From Psococerastis gibbosa (taxonomy: Eukaryota; Arthropoda; Insecta; Psocodea; Psocidae), in contig OZ020485.1 of assembly GCA_963971405.1 (NCBI GenBank), positions 42,839,469 to 42,903,468 of the forward strand: 64,000 nt of DNA, in the 5' to 3' direction. Both the position numbers and the translations under genes were made by a program. The notes beneath the pieces were generated by a model. The model did not search any database. It had not been told where the DNA came from and saw only the letters and a list, made by a program, of their open reading frames with translations. Below are positions 9,901 to 19,147 of this stretch, piece after piece; the first letter of the stretch is position 1, and each line of letters opens with the position of its first letter.

Positions 9901-12618
9901 AATATTTTTTATAGTTTATGACACCTCACGATCAATATTTCTTGAGAAATTTGACTTTGTGCTAGAAATGGGAAGGGGGGGAGGGGTCCATTTGCTGAAT
10001 GTCATTATTTAAGCTCTTTACTAGTTTATAGTCTTGTGTCCATTTCAGCGCAAAGAATTCAATCTTGAAGATCACATGACGAATGAAACTCTACGGGATT
10101 TATCGGACGCATTATATGACACTTTGGACTCTCTGCTCCCTGATAAAAACCTAGTGTCTACTTTGCCAGTGCCAGCTGCAAGCGTAGTCACAGTCATGGA
10201 CGCCGATGATAATTACGTTTCCATCGTCAGGTAGCAAAATATTCCACATAGTGCAATAAGGGGTCAATGTCGTGGTTTTTTCTTAGAAATTTTCTTTTAG
10301 GCACCCTCTAACTAAAAGTCTGCAGGTCTAAAAAAATAGGACCGGAGAATTTTTACTAATTCAACGTCATCACCGTATCTTTTTCTGAAATAACGTGCTT
10401 CCTTTCTCTAGAACGATGTTTATTTAAGTGTTCTAAAAAATAAAATAAATAGAAATTGTCTATCGACTGGTACTTAAACGATTGTCGTCGGCCATCATTC
10501 AAACTGGAATGTCGTCACGCTCAAAGTATAAAGTGACTTTGATTCTATTTTTCTGGTACTAATCAAACTTGGAACATCGATCCTCTATGCCAATAGCCAT
10601 TCACAGAAATATAGAGAACGCACGAGCCAAGCGCAAGTTCCTTAAAGTAGTTTCTTTTGTTATTCAGCTTTACAAGTTCATGGACGTAGCTTAGCGAAAT
10701 ACCGATTTTTTTTTAGTGGGCTAAACACATGGTTGGGCTCTCAACTCTTCACTGACTCTGGATTTCTTTTGAATAATGCCGTGGCAAATGGAGGGTTTGA
10801 AAGCGATGGACGGACAATGTCTTTAGCTACACCAGTAATTGTTGTACCTAATGAAAATGTATGTGGCCAGCGACTTGTATCAGGTTAGTTTGCTCCGCTT
10901 GTGCACCATTTTCATCCTCAAATAAACGGTGATTTGTAGGAATGATAGGTTTTCGTATTGTATAATTTGTAGAAGTTTATATGATATGCGGCCTTCACTA
11001 ACTCCAATTGGCCACATTGAAATCCTTCCTCAGGACTACCACGTCCACACCAATTGTTTTTTGTTCAAGTCAAATTTAATAATTGTGATCAGTCTGTCTT
11101 AGAAAAAGGTACAAATCTTAGATCAAAATGCTCTGAAAAATGTCTTTTGTTTGTACTGATATTTTTGGCAGCTCTATGATTGATATTTTTTTATGAGATA
11201 GTTGATTTTTACACTTATGAGGCTTCCTCCCTCCGATTGACACATAACAGTGTGGTCAGTATTATTTCGTTAACTACCTTTATGCAACTCAGTATCACTG
11301 ATTATAATATATGTTTGTTTGTTCCTGCATAATTTTTTGTAGCGGCACCGATTTTTATCAAACTAGGCTAAAAAATGCAAGATACAAAATTAAAGTTATT
11401 TAGGTTACAAATCACAATGAGGGGATTCAAATTTTTATGCTTTTCCCCTACCCATTGTCTCTTAATGTCGTTTAAAATATATGAAAATTTAGCGAGGCTC
11501 TCTATTAAGAGATGTGACTGATTTCATTGTGTTATACTGACTGGTAAGTTGCCCATATACAATGCAATTTGTTCTATCAGCTGATTGGAAAGCAACCCTT
11601 CATTATTCAGAATAGACGGTTCTGTACATTTTGTGTTAATGGAACTGCGATTCTATAGTGTTAACTTTTTTTTTCGTGCAGGAGCTGGAGATGTTCGAAG
11701 TTTAGTGCAAGTATTAACAGAACTTCTTATCTTCCGCCAAAGCCTTAATGTCAGCATAGAAGCTCCAAGATTTGAAGTTGGGAATCAAATCCGTACTATA
11801 ACTCTTGAAGGTAATTTCGAGATCGATAACATTTGGTTTACATGTAGGTAAAGCGGCTAGAATACTTTGACAATAGACCTTGGTTCTCTGACAAATGAGG
11901 CGTTGTTGAGTTTTTGCTGTCCTCTGGGCCTACTATGACGATTATGAAATGTCAAAGTAAACGTGACCAAGTTGTAGGGTAGCAACAAATAAAAAATGTA
12001 TATTGGAAAATGAAAAACTAGTGTAAATTTAAAAAAAAACAGGCAGGGTGGGCAACAGAATTATTAATAGCTTTGTTTTGACTGTATTAGGCTTATGGAG
12101 AGAACCATCCGCTTACGTTCAGCCACAACTGCGGAATCGTTGATTGACTGAGCGACGGATGGCCACCTTGCTAGCCTGAAGTTGTAACCTTACAAGTTAC
12201 AACCTGGTCACATTCCATTTGACTAGGTTTGGCTAAACTGAGCTTATGGTTAGGCGATATCTATTAAATTTTATTATCGTTGCCCCAGTTTGCTTTATGT
12301 TGGTATTTTAGAATACATGCATTATTATTTGTATTCCGAAGCCATATCAAGTAATATGAATAAATAAAATAGAAAAAAATATAATATATTAAAAAAATAT
12401 TTTGTCTTGTTTCAGATAAGCACGAACCAACGTTCAGTGAAAGTATGGTTGATTCGTTGAAAGCAATGCCAATGTCTGTCGGGTCGAATAAGCCATGTCC
12501 AGTGGCAGATTCGCTTTCCATTGTACCCTACGGCAGTATCAATGCCATTACAAAACTGAAAGACGCCATGTGGCCGTATTCGGACTCTCGAGGCGGGGGC
12601 GAAGCTATGCTTTTATGA
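3997..12618 (+). CDS. Gamma-glutamyltransferase-family type II membrane protein, probably inactive
   Basis: Nine exons, all GT-AG and in phase: 3997-4006, 4552-4927, 6797-7021, 8782-8951, 9184-9383, 10049-10230, 10717-10883, 11682-11810, 12416-12618; 553 residues. The N-terminal tail is followed by one membrane anchor (about residues 53-72), then the family block LRNGGNAVDAAVAATMCLGV, PGFVAGL, and a C terminus SDSRGGGEAMLL like the usual SDSRKGGEPAG. GGT normally cleaves glutathione and self-processes with a nucleophilic Thr. Here the aligned Thr position is Ala371, the substrate-binding Arg of the NAREVAP motif is lost, the Asp of NNEMDDFS is lost, and the Gly-Gly of VVGAAGG reads SGAGDV. 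No exon for the usual EAFR-YA-R-LGDP helix was found in intron 5, so about 50 residues may be missing or unrecognised. This looks like a pseudoenzyme. A polyadenylation signal AATAAA is at 12626. Confidence 0.88.
5105..5415 (+). mobile_element. LINE 3' end fragment with trinucleotide tail
   Basis: Shares ggtcacctcc, ccaagtggttcggaatccac and tataatc.ggaggtccac with 14080-14430. It ends in a (CTA)n tail, as truncated LINE 3' UTRs do. It lies in intron 2 of the GGT-like gene. Confidence 0.55.
5467..5524. repeat. Short perfect hairpin
   Basis: Arms of about 22 bases (GGTTTGCTACTGAATCCTA and its complement) around a 14-base loop. It may be a tiny MITE or a palindromic scar. It is intronic. Confidence 0.6.
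5799..6058. mobile_element. TWA-flanked MITE, family B
   Basis: Termini GGCGGCTATTCCACCGG and its complement, flanked by TAA/TTA. The body contains the nested palindrome around ataacttaatttataatagataagttaa. Other copies are at 8132-8355 and 17060-17293. A 3-bp TWA duplication and GG start fit Tourist/PIF-Harbinger-like MITEs. Confidence 0.75.
6240..6593. mobile_element. Two-layer composite MITE, copy 1
   Basis: Outer termini GGCGCCCATTCCATTGA and GGAATGGGCACC, flanked by TAA on both sides. An inner family-A MITE (6282-6523) sits inside the outer palindrome at its TTA centre. The left outer arm lacks the ccggctagggctatttcc block kept in other copies. Intron 2 of the GGT-like gene. Confidence 0.8.
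7054..7700 (+). mobile_element. LINE C-terminal fragment split by a composite MITE
   Basis: Before 7177 the frame reads RRIQWLGHVHRM and RPGRPRLW. After 7562 it continues with DVHASGTRDWKRAAEDRPRW. These are typical of the C-terminal tail of non-LTR retrotransposons (QWLGHV...RWxD...DWxxxA.DR..W). The MITE at 7178-7561 interrupts it. Intron 3 of the GGT-like gene. Confidence 0.75.
7178..7561. mobile_element. Two-layer composite MITE, copy 2
   Basis: Outer termini GGTGCCCATTCCATTGACCG and GGTCAATGGAATGGGCGCC, flanked by TAT on each side. The inner MITE lies at 7249-7490. Both arms of the outer layer are complete. Inserted in a LINE tail. Confidence 0.85.
8132..8355. mobile_element. TWA-flanked MITE, family B
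   Basis: Termini GGCGGCTATTCCACCGAC and GGTGGAATAGCCGCC. Internal gacgtggtagcagacatcat in both orientations and the ataagttaa palindrome. Intron 3 of the GGT-like gene. Confidence 0.8.
8383..8710 (+). repeat. Dispersed repeat family D
   Basis: Shares ccccactacg, ggaaatatcg, aaaaatatccgtta, cttcctt, ccacac.aattgtttttgt and gctcagaaa with 10985-11215, 25666-25848 and 45893-46228. It has no ORF and no evident terminal repeats. It could be a SINE or a MITE. Confidence 0.5.
9384..10048. other. Intron 5 of the GGT-like gene
   Basis: Searched for the missing GGT helix exon. No frame gives the family motif. No repeat was recognised. Confidence 0.4.
10985..11215 (+). repeat. Dispersed repeat family D
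   Basis: Divergent copy: aattggcca, cttcct, ccaattgttttttgtt, ctgtctta and atcaaaatgctc match the copy at 45893-46228. Intron 7 of the GGT-like gene. Confidence 0.5.
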
Positions 12619-12977
12619 CGTAAATAATAAAACAAACACTGGTGCTGGAAAGAGAGAAGATATTAAGAATTTAAGTGGGAATCGTAAGTTGATATATTAA
12701 TAATTTCTTATATTTCATTGTAAATTATCATTACAATATTTCGCATAGTCTAGGGCCCTAGGCTACATTTACAACTTTTCCATCTGGGAAGTTTTTTTTG
12801 TTATTAATGTTAATTAGGGCGCGAGGCCACGTTGTGGCATATGCACAAAGACGGGGAGAAGTATCCACAAAGGTCAATCCGAGACTGGCTTGCTAGTGAC
12901 ACTGCAACCACGCGTTCCGTTTCGAGGTAAATTAAATTTAATGGTCACGTAACAAACGTCAGTTAAGTTTACAATAA

Positions 12978-13449
12978 GGCGGAGTTTCCACATACGTCAA
13001 TCGTCAATGAGAAATATGAAATTGAAGGACATTTCAATTTTACTCTATGCCATTGTTAAAATTGATCAATGATCATAGAGTAAAATCACGCGCTGCAAAC
13101 AATAACAAACTAAAATGGCGTCATGGAATATGTTAAGTACAAAAATTTTAATAGATTGTTTATAAAACAGTTTTCATTTATTAAACAGATCGGTGAAGGT
13201 CGATCTTACTTCGGATCTCCTACTATTATTGGGTTTTATTTAAAATAATAAGTGTACGAAGAAAACAAATACAAACAAAATTTCAAAAAACAAATGCAAA
13301 CAAATTTCAAAAATTTGGCGCATACGTTTCAATAGAAGAAAAGTGTCAATAGTTGAAACAACATGTGGAAACTCCGCCATCAATGAAAAATTGAAATGTC
13401 CTCAATTTCATATTTCTCATTGACGATTGACGTATGTGGAAACCCCGCC
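12978..13449. mobile_element. TWA-flanked MITE, family C (long)
   Basis: Termini GGCGGAGTTTCCACATACGT and its complement near 13449, flanked by TAA. The inner region shares the bidirectional ttttactctatgcca.tgttaaaattgatcaatgatc block and ggcgtcatgg.atatgttaag with family A. A shorter relative is at 13567 and a longer one at 45119. Confidence 0.8.
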
Positions 13450-13566
13450 TAATTGCATCTAGCTACCGATGAAGGCAAATAAGTGCACCATATGGATTGT
13501 GCTATGGCGTATTTCGGTTTGCTTATTTATGGACATTGGATACAAGCTCGATGCCAGAATTGTTAA

Positions 13567-13709
13567 GGCGGGGTTTTCCACATACGTCAATGGTCAATGG
13601 TAAATATGGTATTGACGTTTTAGCAGACATTAAAGACATACTAAAAGTGTCTGCTACCACGTAAAAACCATATTTACCATTGACCATTGACGTATGTGGA
13701 AACACCGCC
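13567..13709. mobile_element. TWA-flanked MITE, family C (short, near-perfect hairpin)
   Basis: Termini GGCGGGGTTTTCCACATACG and its complement, TAA on both sides, with the centre holding ttttagcagacattaaagac and agtgtctgctaccacgt in inverted order. Confidence 0.8.
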
Positions 13710-14079
13710 TAATGTAAAAATATTTTAAAAATTAGCACAAACATGATGGCCAACCTTGTGTCTGTTAAGTTGCCAGCGATGCACTGTCGTCTGCTTCAAA
13801 GTTCAAACTTGAAACAAAGCTATTTCATCAAAAAAGTACGAAACGTTTCGCCCCCTAGTTATTTGTATTGACAGGTAATTATTATTTGACAGCAATTAAC
13901 GTTTCCTTCTTATTGCTGTCTTGGCCGCTTTTTACCTTACCAATCACAGTTGTACAGCTTGCGAAATTTAACTAAGTCCTGACTGCTTTTGAGACAACAA
14001 TGCACCTGCTAGCTAGACATACGTTGTGTTTTTGTTAAATGGTTGAAAGCTAGGTTTTTTGTAATGCCAACGGCCTTAC

Positions 14080-14430
14080 CATGTTGATTCTATTAGAGCA
14101 GAGCATGTTTCAAACTGCGGCAACTTGGTAGTGTGCACAGCGTTGGCAGGGGAACCTGGTGGGACATGATAACGCGCTTAGGCAGTATAAGTCGAGTCCT
14201 GGTCACCTCCGATTTAATCGTGTGACTTTACCATGTTCCCCAAGTGGTTCGGAATCCACTATAATCGGGAGGTCCACCCTGTTAGTCAACTTCCCTTTCC
14301 CCGAGGTGAAAGAGTCTGCCCTTAGGGTGCCTCAAGTTAACAAACAGACTCACTCCCCCCGCCAGGCTGACAGGGTTGCTTAAAAGCAGAAATGCTGAAA
14401 GTAGGCGTTAGCAACAACAACAACAACAGG
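14080..14430 (+). mobile_element. LINE 3' end with (CAA)n tail
   Basis: Same family as 5105-5415; ends in caacaacaacaacaac. It lies just upstream of the CREG-like first coding exon. Confidence 0.55.
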
Positions 14431-14719
14431 TTTTTTGTAATTAAAAAAATCTCTATTCCGTTGACTGGCCCCATGCTAGCTATGATTGTGCTGGAAATAG
14501 GGGGCAAACTCATAGGAATAAACCCAGTGTTTATTTATCTTCCAATTAATTTCTTGCCTATAACAGTCTATTGAAGAATGACGTTAAATCTCAATGGTTG
14601 AGCTCATAGGAAAATATTGGGCAGAATCATTTTCCTTTTCGAAGAAGTCCATTCTTTGTTGGGCAGAAAAGAATATTTGACCGGGAAAGTTATTTTTGTT
14701 TGTTTTAGGCACAAATAAC

Positions 14720-17700
14720 ATGTTGAAACACTTACTAATTGCTTCAATACTTGTACACTTGGCGCTTCTAATTGAAGTAGTGCCTGAGCAGACTGAATTG
14801 CTAACAAATAATGTAGATGAACCTAAAAAATATCACAACCATGAGCATAGAGAGAGCAAGGAATATTATGATAAAACACGAGGAGAGAAAAAGCACAAAA
14901 AGTACTACTCCGAAGAGAACAAAAAGCAAGGAAAATTTCATGTAGATAAAAATAATGAGTTAGAATTAAACCAACTACACAAAGAAAGAAAAACTTATTT
15001 TGAAGATAATGAGGCAAAGGCTTACAAGAACAAGCCTAGGCACCACGAAGAAAAGCGTTACAACCACGATGGCAAAAAGAAATACGGAGTAAGTGAGCGC
15101 TTGATAGTTGCAAATATACAGGAGCAGGCCACGCACCCCGTCGATTTGTCATCTGATACGGATGTCAATAATAAATTAATGGGAAAGGCTGTCAACCCAA
15201 ACAGTGAAATAATACCAAACGCTTTTATAAAGAAAGATTTTTACGCTGAGATGAAGAAACTTGATCTGACTAAAGTTCCCGATGCTAATGACACTATTCT
15301 GATGGCCCGGTTTATTGTCCATAACGTCGGTAAGTAAGCATGCACTAAATAACTTATGCAAGTGTACAGGAGCGCTAGAACTTCTACCGTAGAAGAGGCA
15401 ACAGCGTAGACCAGGGCAGGTAAACAGGAATCAGGACTTGCGTCACTGTCAGTGGAACGTCGCAGTTATAGCAATTCGGTGGTCGTTTGCCATAAGATGA
15501 CCTTGTGTAAGCCTGGAATGTCCCAGACGCATACGCGACAACAAAATTTTCTCCAGTCTGTGAGGGTGGCTCGGTGTTGCCCAACAACCCAAACCGGGCT
15601 TACGTGTAACTTGTAATAATGTGATGGACCACTCCAGTCTCCCTGCGAGTCGCGCCCCTGTCGCGTAGCGGCCACATCGCTTGCATCTGCTTCGGGCCGC
15701 TACTGGGTAAGCTGGACCAATTTTGTTTGGAGCCATCGGTGTATAATTGGGCCCACTGTGATTCAGCGTGTTAGTTTTTTATATTATTGAAACTAGCCAA
15801 ATATATGGAAGGAGGCGTGGGTAGTTTTAGGTGGTTATAAATAAGTGTTCCCAGCTCTAAATATCCACAAGTGCTAATAACATTCCCCAAACTTGTTATG
15901 AGTTGATGACTGATGGAAACATCAAGCACGGATTTTCGGTAAACTTATTAAATTTTTACTTACAGATTGGGCAGCACTAGCCACGGTAACAGCACGCAAT
16001 GGAGTCAAGCACAGCCCATATGCCAATATTATTTCCATGAGTGACGGACCAGTTGATCAAGGTAGCGGTGTGCCGTTTTTCTATATGACGCCAAAGGACC
16101 TTTCCTCCAAAGATCTAGCGGTACGTACTGCAGCCACACAGTTTAGGGGTATTTGTTCTAGTTTTACCCGGTTCTTATTTTTTCAATAAAACATATATTT
16201 TTAAGGCACACGATAAATGACCATGCATACATGCAAAAAAACGTCCGCAACTCGCGCGTGTACAGGGCCATAGATTAATTAACAATAATTATGATAAATT
16301 ATCGGCTCTGGTCTAACAAACATGAGAGACCATCATTGTAATTTTAATTATTTTAAAATCTTAAAAAAAATTAAAATAAAAAATCTTAAAAAAATTACTG
16401 GACTCCCTAAGGTGCGCCACCTACAAAGAACTGAAAAGGACCGCACAAAACAGACAAGAGTGGAGGAGAAAAATAAAACATTCGCTGCAAACCAATCCTT
16501 AGATTGCAACTCAAGAAGAAAAGGTGATAAAAAAACACAACTGAGGGAGAAACGTTTTATACGATGTAGCTTTTATGAAAAGATCACTGCTTGAGGAGCT
16601 TGCCGCTAATACCCCCAACGTAAATGTCACAAACCATTGCTTTTACTTGCCAATTTATTTGGTATTTGTGTGTCTGTAGCCTGACGATGAACTAGTGCTG
16701 AAACTGTTTTTCAGGAATACTTTAGTCTCAGTCTGTCCCTATTCCTTTAAAGAGTTCATGGGGACTGACCTAGGTAGTCTTACTTATTAAACCACTCTTC
16801 AGGGCTGTTAGGAATTAAGTTGTTTGTTTGTTTTGTCAGGTATTTGTATTTTATTTTTTCACAATTGAAGCCCTAATGATGACGTGAACAGTTAATTATT
16901 AATTTATTACGTATGTACTTGCAATTTGTTTTTATGACGACGTCGAACTGCAACCATGGACTGCATGGTTGCAGGCGAAATGACACGAAATACACACGAT
17001 TTACGATTTACTTGACAAAGTTATTTCATTTTTTACAATAAATTATCAAATTTATTTAAGGCTGCGATTTTACTTGATTTGTGATTAGATATTTTTTTTT
17101 AAGGAGACTATTATGTACATACTTAACTTATCTATTATAAATTAAGTTATAATATGGTAGAGACTTATTAACGATGCCTGCTACCTTAACTTAATTTATA
17201 GATAAGTTAGGTATCTACATAATAGTCTCCTTAAAACAAAACATACAAAAATCTCAAATCAAATGAAGTAAAATCGCCGGTGGAATTTCCGCCTAAGCGG
17301 CCTTTATTTTAATTTTAGAAAGAAAATAAAGCATCTATTACCGTGACGCTAGCTCAAACGCCCTACTGCCGCCAAGAAGGCTTGGATCCTGAAGACCCAA
17401 GATGTGCTCGAGTTACATTGTCTGGCAAAATAAAACCTGTGAAGGCTGGCACAATGGAAGATGAATTTGGACAAAAGGCGCTGTTTACAAGGCACCCTGT
17501 TATGAAGACCTGGCCACAAGGTGATAGTCAATAACTTCTCAACCTAAATTCGTCCATATAGCTGTTGGCAGACCAGACATTTGTAACACACTTGGACTGC
17601 GACTATTTTTTGCTGCCATTCAAGTAAAACGGCAGTTCCAGGATACTGTTTTATTCAAGAGAGATGGGACATTGGAGCGCGCCAGTATTTTTAAAATCCT

Positions 17701-18021
17701 GGGACCACCTGCTACGGGTTTTTCAATGGCTGGCCATAGATGTGCCTCAAGAAATTCAAAAACAGATTTTGGGCTGGTAGCGAATGTCCCATCTCTATTA
17801 TATAGAACTCAAGTTAAGTAACAACTATCCTGCCTATAAACCCTGTATGTTGGTGACCTAGCTGCAGTACAAATAAATGTATTTTCATTGTTATTTCAGA
17901 TCACGGATTTTACATTTCAAAATTAAAGATCGGCCAGATAGTTTTACTAGATCAATTCGGCGGGCCTAAGAACATAGACGTTGAAGAGTACCTTAATGCA
18001 GAGGATCACGTACATGGTTAA
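14720..18021 (+). CDS. CREG1: CREG homologue with charged N-terminal extension
   Basis: Secreted/endolysosomal glycoprotein of the cellular-repressor-of-E1A-stimulated-genes family, which has a flavin-binding-like split-barrel fold. Four coding exons in phase: 14720-15329, 15966-16120, 17319-17520, 17900-18021; 362 residues. Residues 1-20 form a signal peptide. The CREG domain starts near residue 193, with ARFIVHNV-DWAALATVTA, SDGPVDQGSGVPFFYMTP, VTLAQTPYC, TRHPVMKTWPQG and VLLDQFGGPKNIDVEEYLNA. Between them lies an extension, mainly residues 35-125, rich in Lys, Glu, His, Asn and Tyr, absent from the roughly 220-residue vertebrate proteins. An acceptor-like tttgttttag just before the ATG suggests a 5' UTR intron. 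It converges on HYPK. Confidence 0.92.
15380..15745 (-). mobile_element. LINE C-terminal fragment
   Basis: Minus-strand reading gives MRLGHSRLTQGHLM, the motif that follows the RNase H domain in many arthropod LINEs, with frame changes around it. It lies in CREG intron 1. Confidence 0.7.
17060..17293. mobile_element. TWA-flanked MITE, family B, abutting a splice site
   Basis: Contains the family-B core aaggagactattatgta.atacttaac and its inverse. The right terminus GGTGGAATTTCCGCC is followed by TAA. It ends 25 bases before CREG exon 3. Confidence 0.75.
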
Positions 18022-18715
18022 ATCCAGTTAACTTCGCAGTAGCCGCTCTCTTTTGAAATATAGCTCGACTGAGTGATCTTCCATTGCCCTTCCTCATTGT
18101 GATGTTTTACTTGCCATTTTACATGTGTACATGTAAATGCACACCAATGTAATTTGTGTTAGTGTGAACCCAAACAACTATTGTATTACATAATAATTTT
18201 ACTCCTTAATGATTTCAAAATACCTTAATGCGCAGTAGGTCTAACCAAATATTACTGTGAAAACATGCCTAGGCGATATGAGTTTTCAAGCAGTCTTTAG
18301 ATAAATTTACAAAATTGTAAATAAGAGGCCGGTAAGTAGGCTACAGCCGTCGAAATTATCTCGAAGTCATGCTTGCTTTATAGGGGTGCTGGTAGAAAAG
18401 AGTAAAAAAGTTAAAATGGGGAAATAGCAAAGTACTTGATGCTCATTCTGTGGGGTAAGAATTGATGTTTTATGCTGCAAGGAACTGCTAACGGGTGGAC
18501 GCTACGTTCTTATCTTCTTGTTTTAGCTATGTAATTTGTCTTTGATTTTTGCAGCTTTTGTATTTTTTTTTTAATAATTTATGGCCGACCGGTGGGCTTG
18601 TTTTCGATTCTTCATGTGCTGTTTGGAAATGTTAGGTTAACAGGTTTCCATGGCATCATTTTTCTAATAGAAAAACTGGAGTTCTACTCTACCATCTTAC
18701 CTCAGTTTCCCTTAA
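18022..18715. other. CREG 3' flank
   Basis: Presumed 3' UTR and intergenic sequence between convergent genes. I see no ORF or repeat. Confidence 0.4.
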
Positions 18716-18833
18716 GGCGCATATTCCACCGACGTCAATAGTTCACTATTGACGTGTAGACAATTTTTTACACTGTCTTTAATGTCTGCTACCACGTCAA
18801 TAGTGAACTGTTGACGTCGGTGGAATATGCGCC
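18716..18833. mobile_element. Short TTA-flanked MITE
   Basis: Termini GGCGCATATTCCACCGACGT and its complement, with a central aatgtctgctaccacgtcaat shared with the other families. 118 bases. It lies between CREG and HYPK. Confidence 0.8.
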
Positions 18834-19147
18834 TTAGGTAAACCCAACACAGTGAATACCCATTATGTCCACTTCGACATTCACGGGTCGTCAGTGATAA
18901 TAGAAATCCTCGTTAACTCCACTGAGTTTCTAGAAAAATGCTAATTAACAATTTGCCCACAATCTCCTTCAATAGTTCCAGACAATAATAATTTAATGAT
19001 ATCCTTCACATTTTATTATATCAGGTATTACTGCATTGGACACACATAATACAGTGAGGCAATTAGGTATTGTTCAATGCTTGGCCTGGACATATCATTA
19101 GAATTGGTAACAAAAAGAAATAAAAAATTAGTGCATTGTAAACATTC

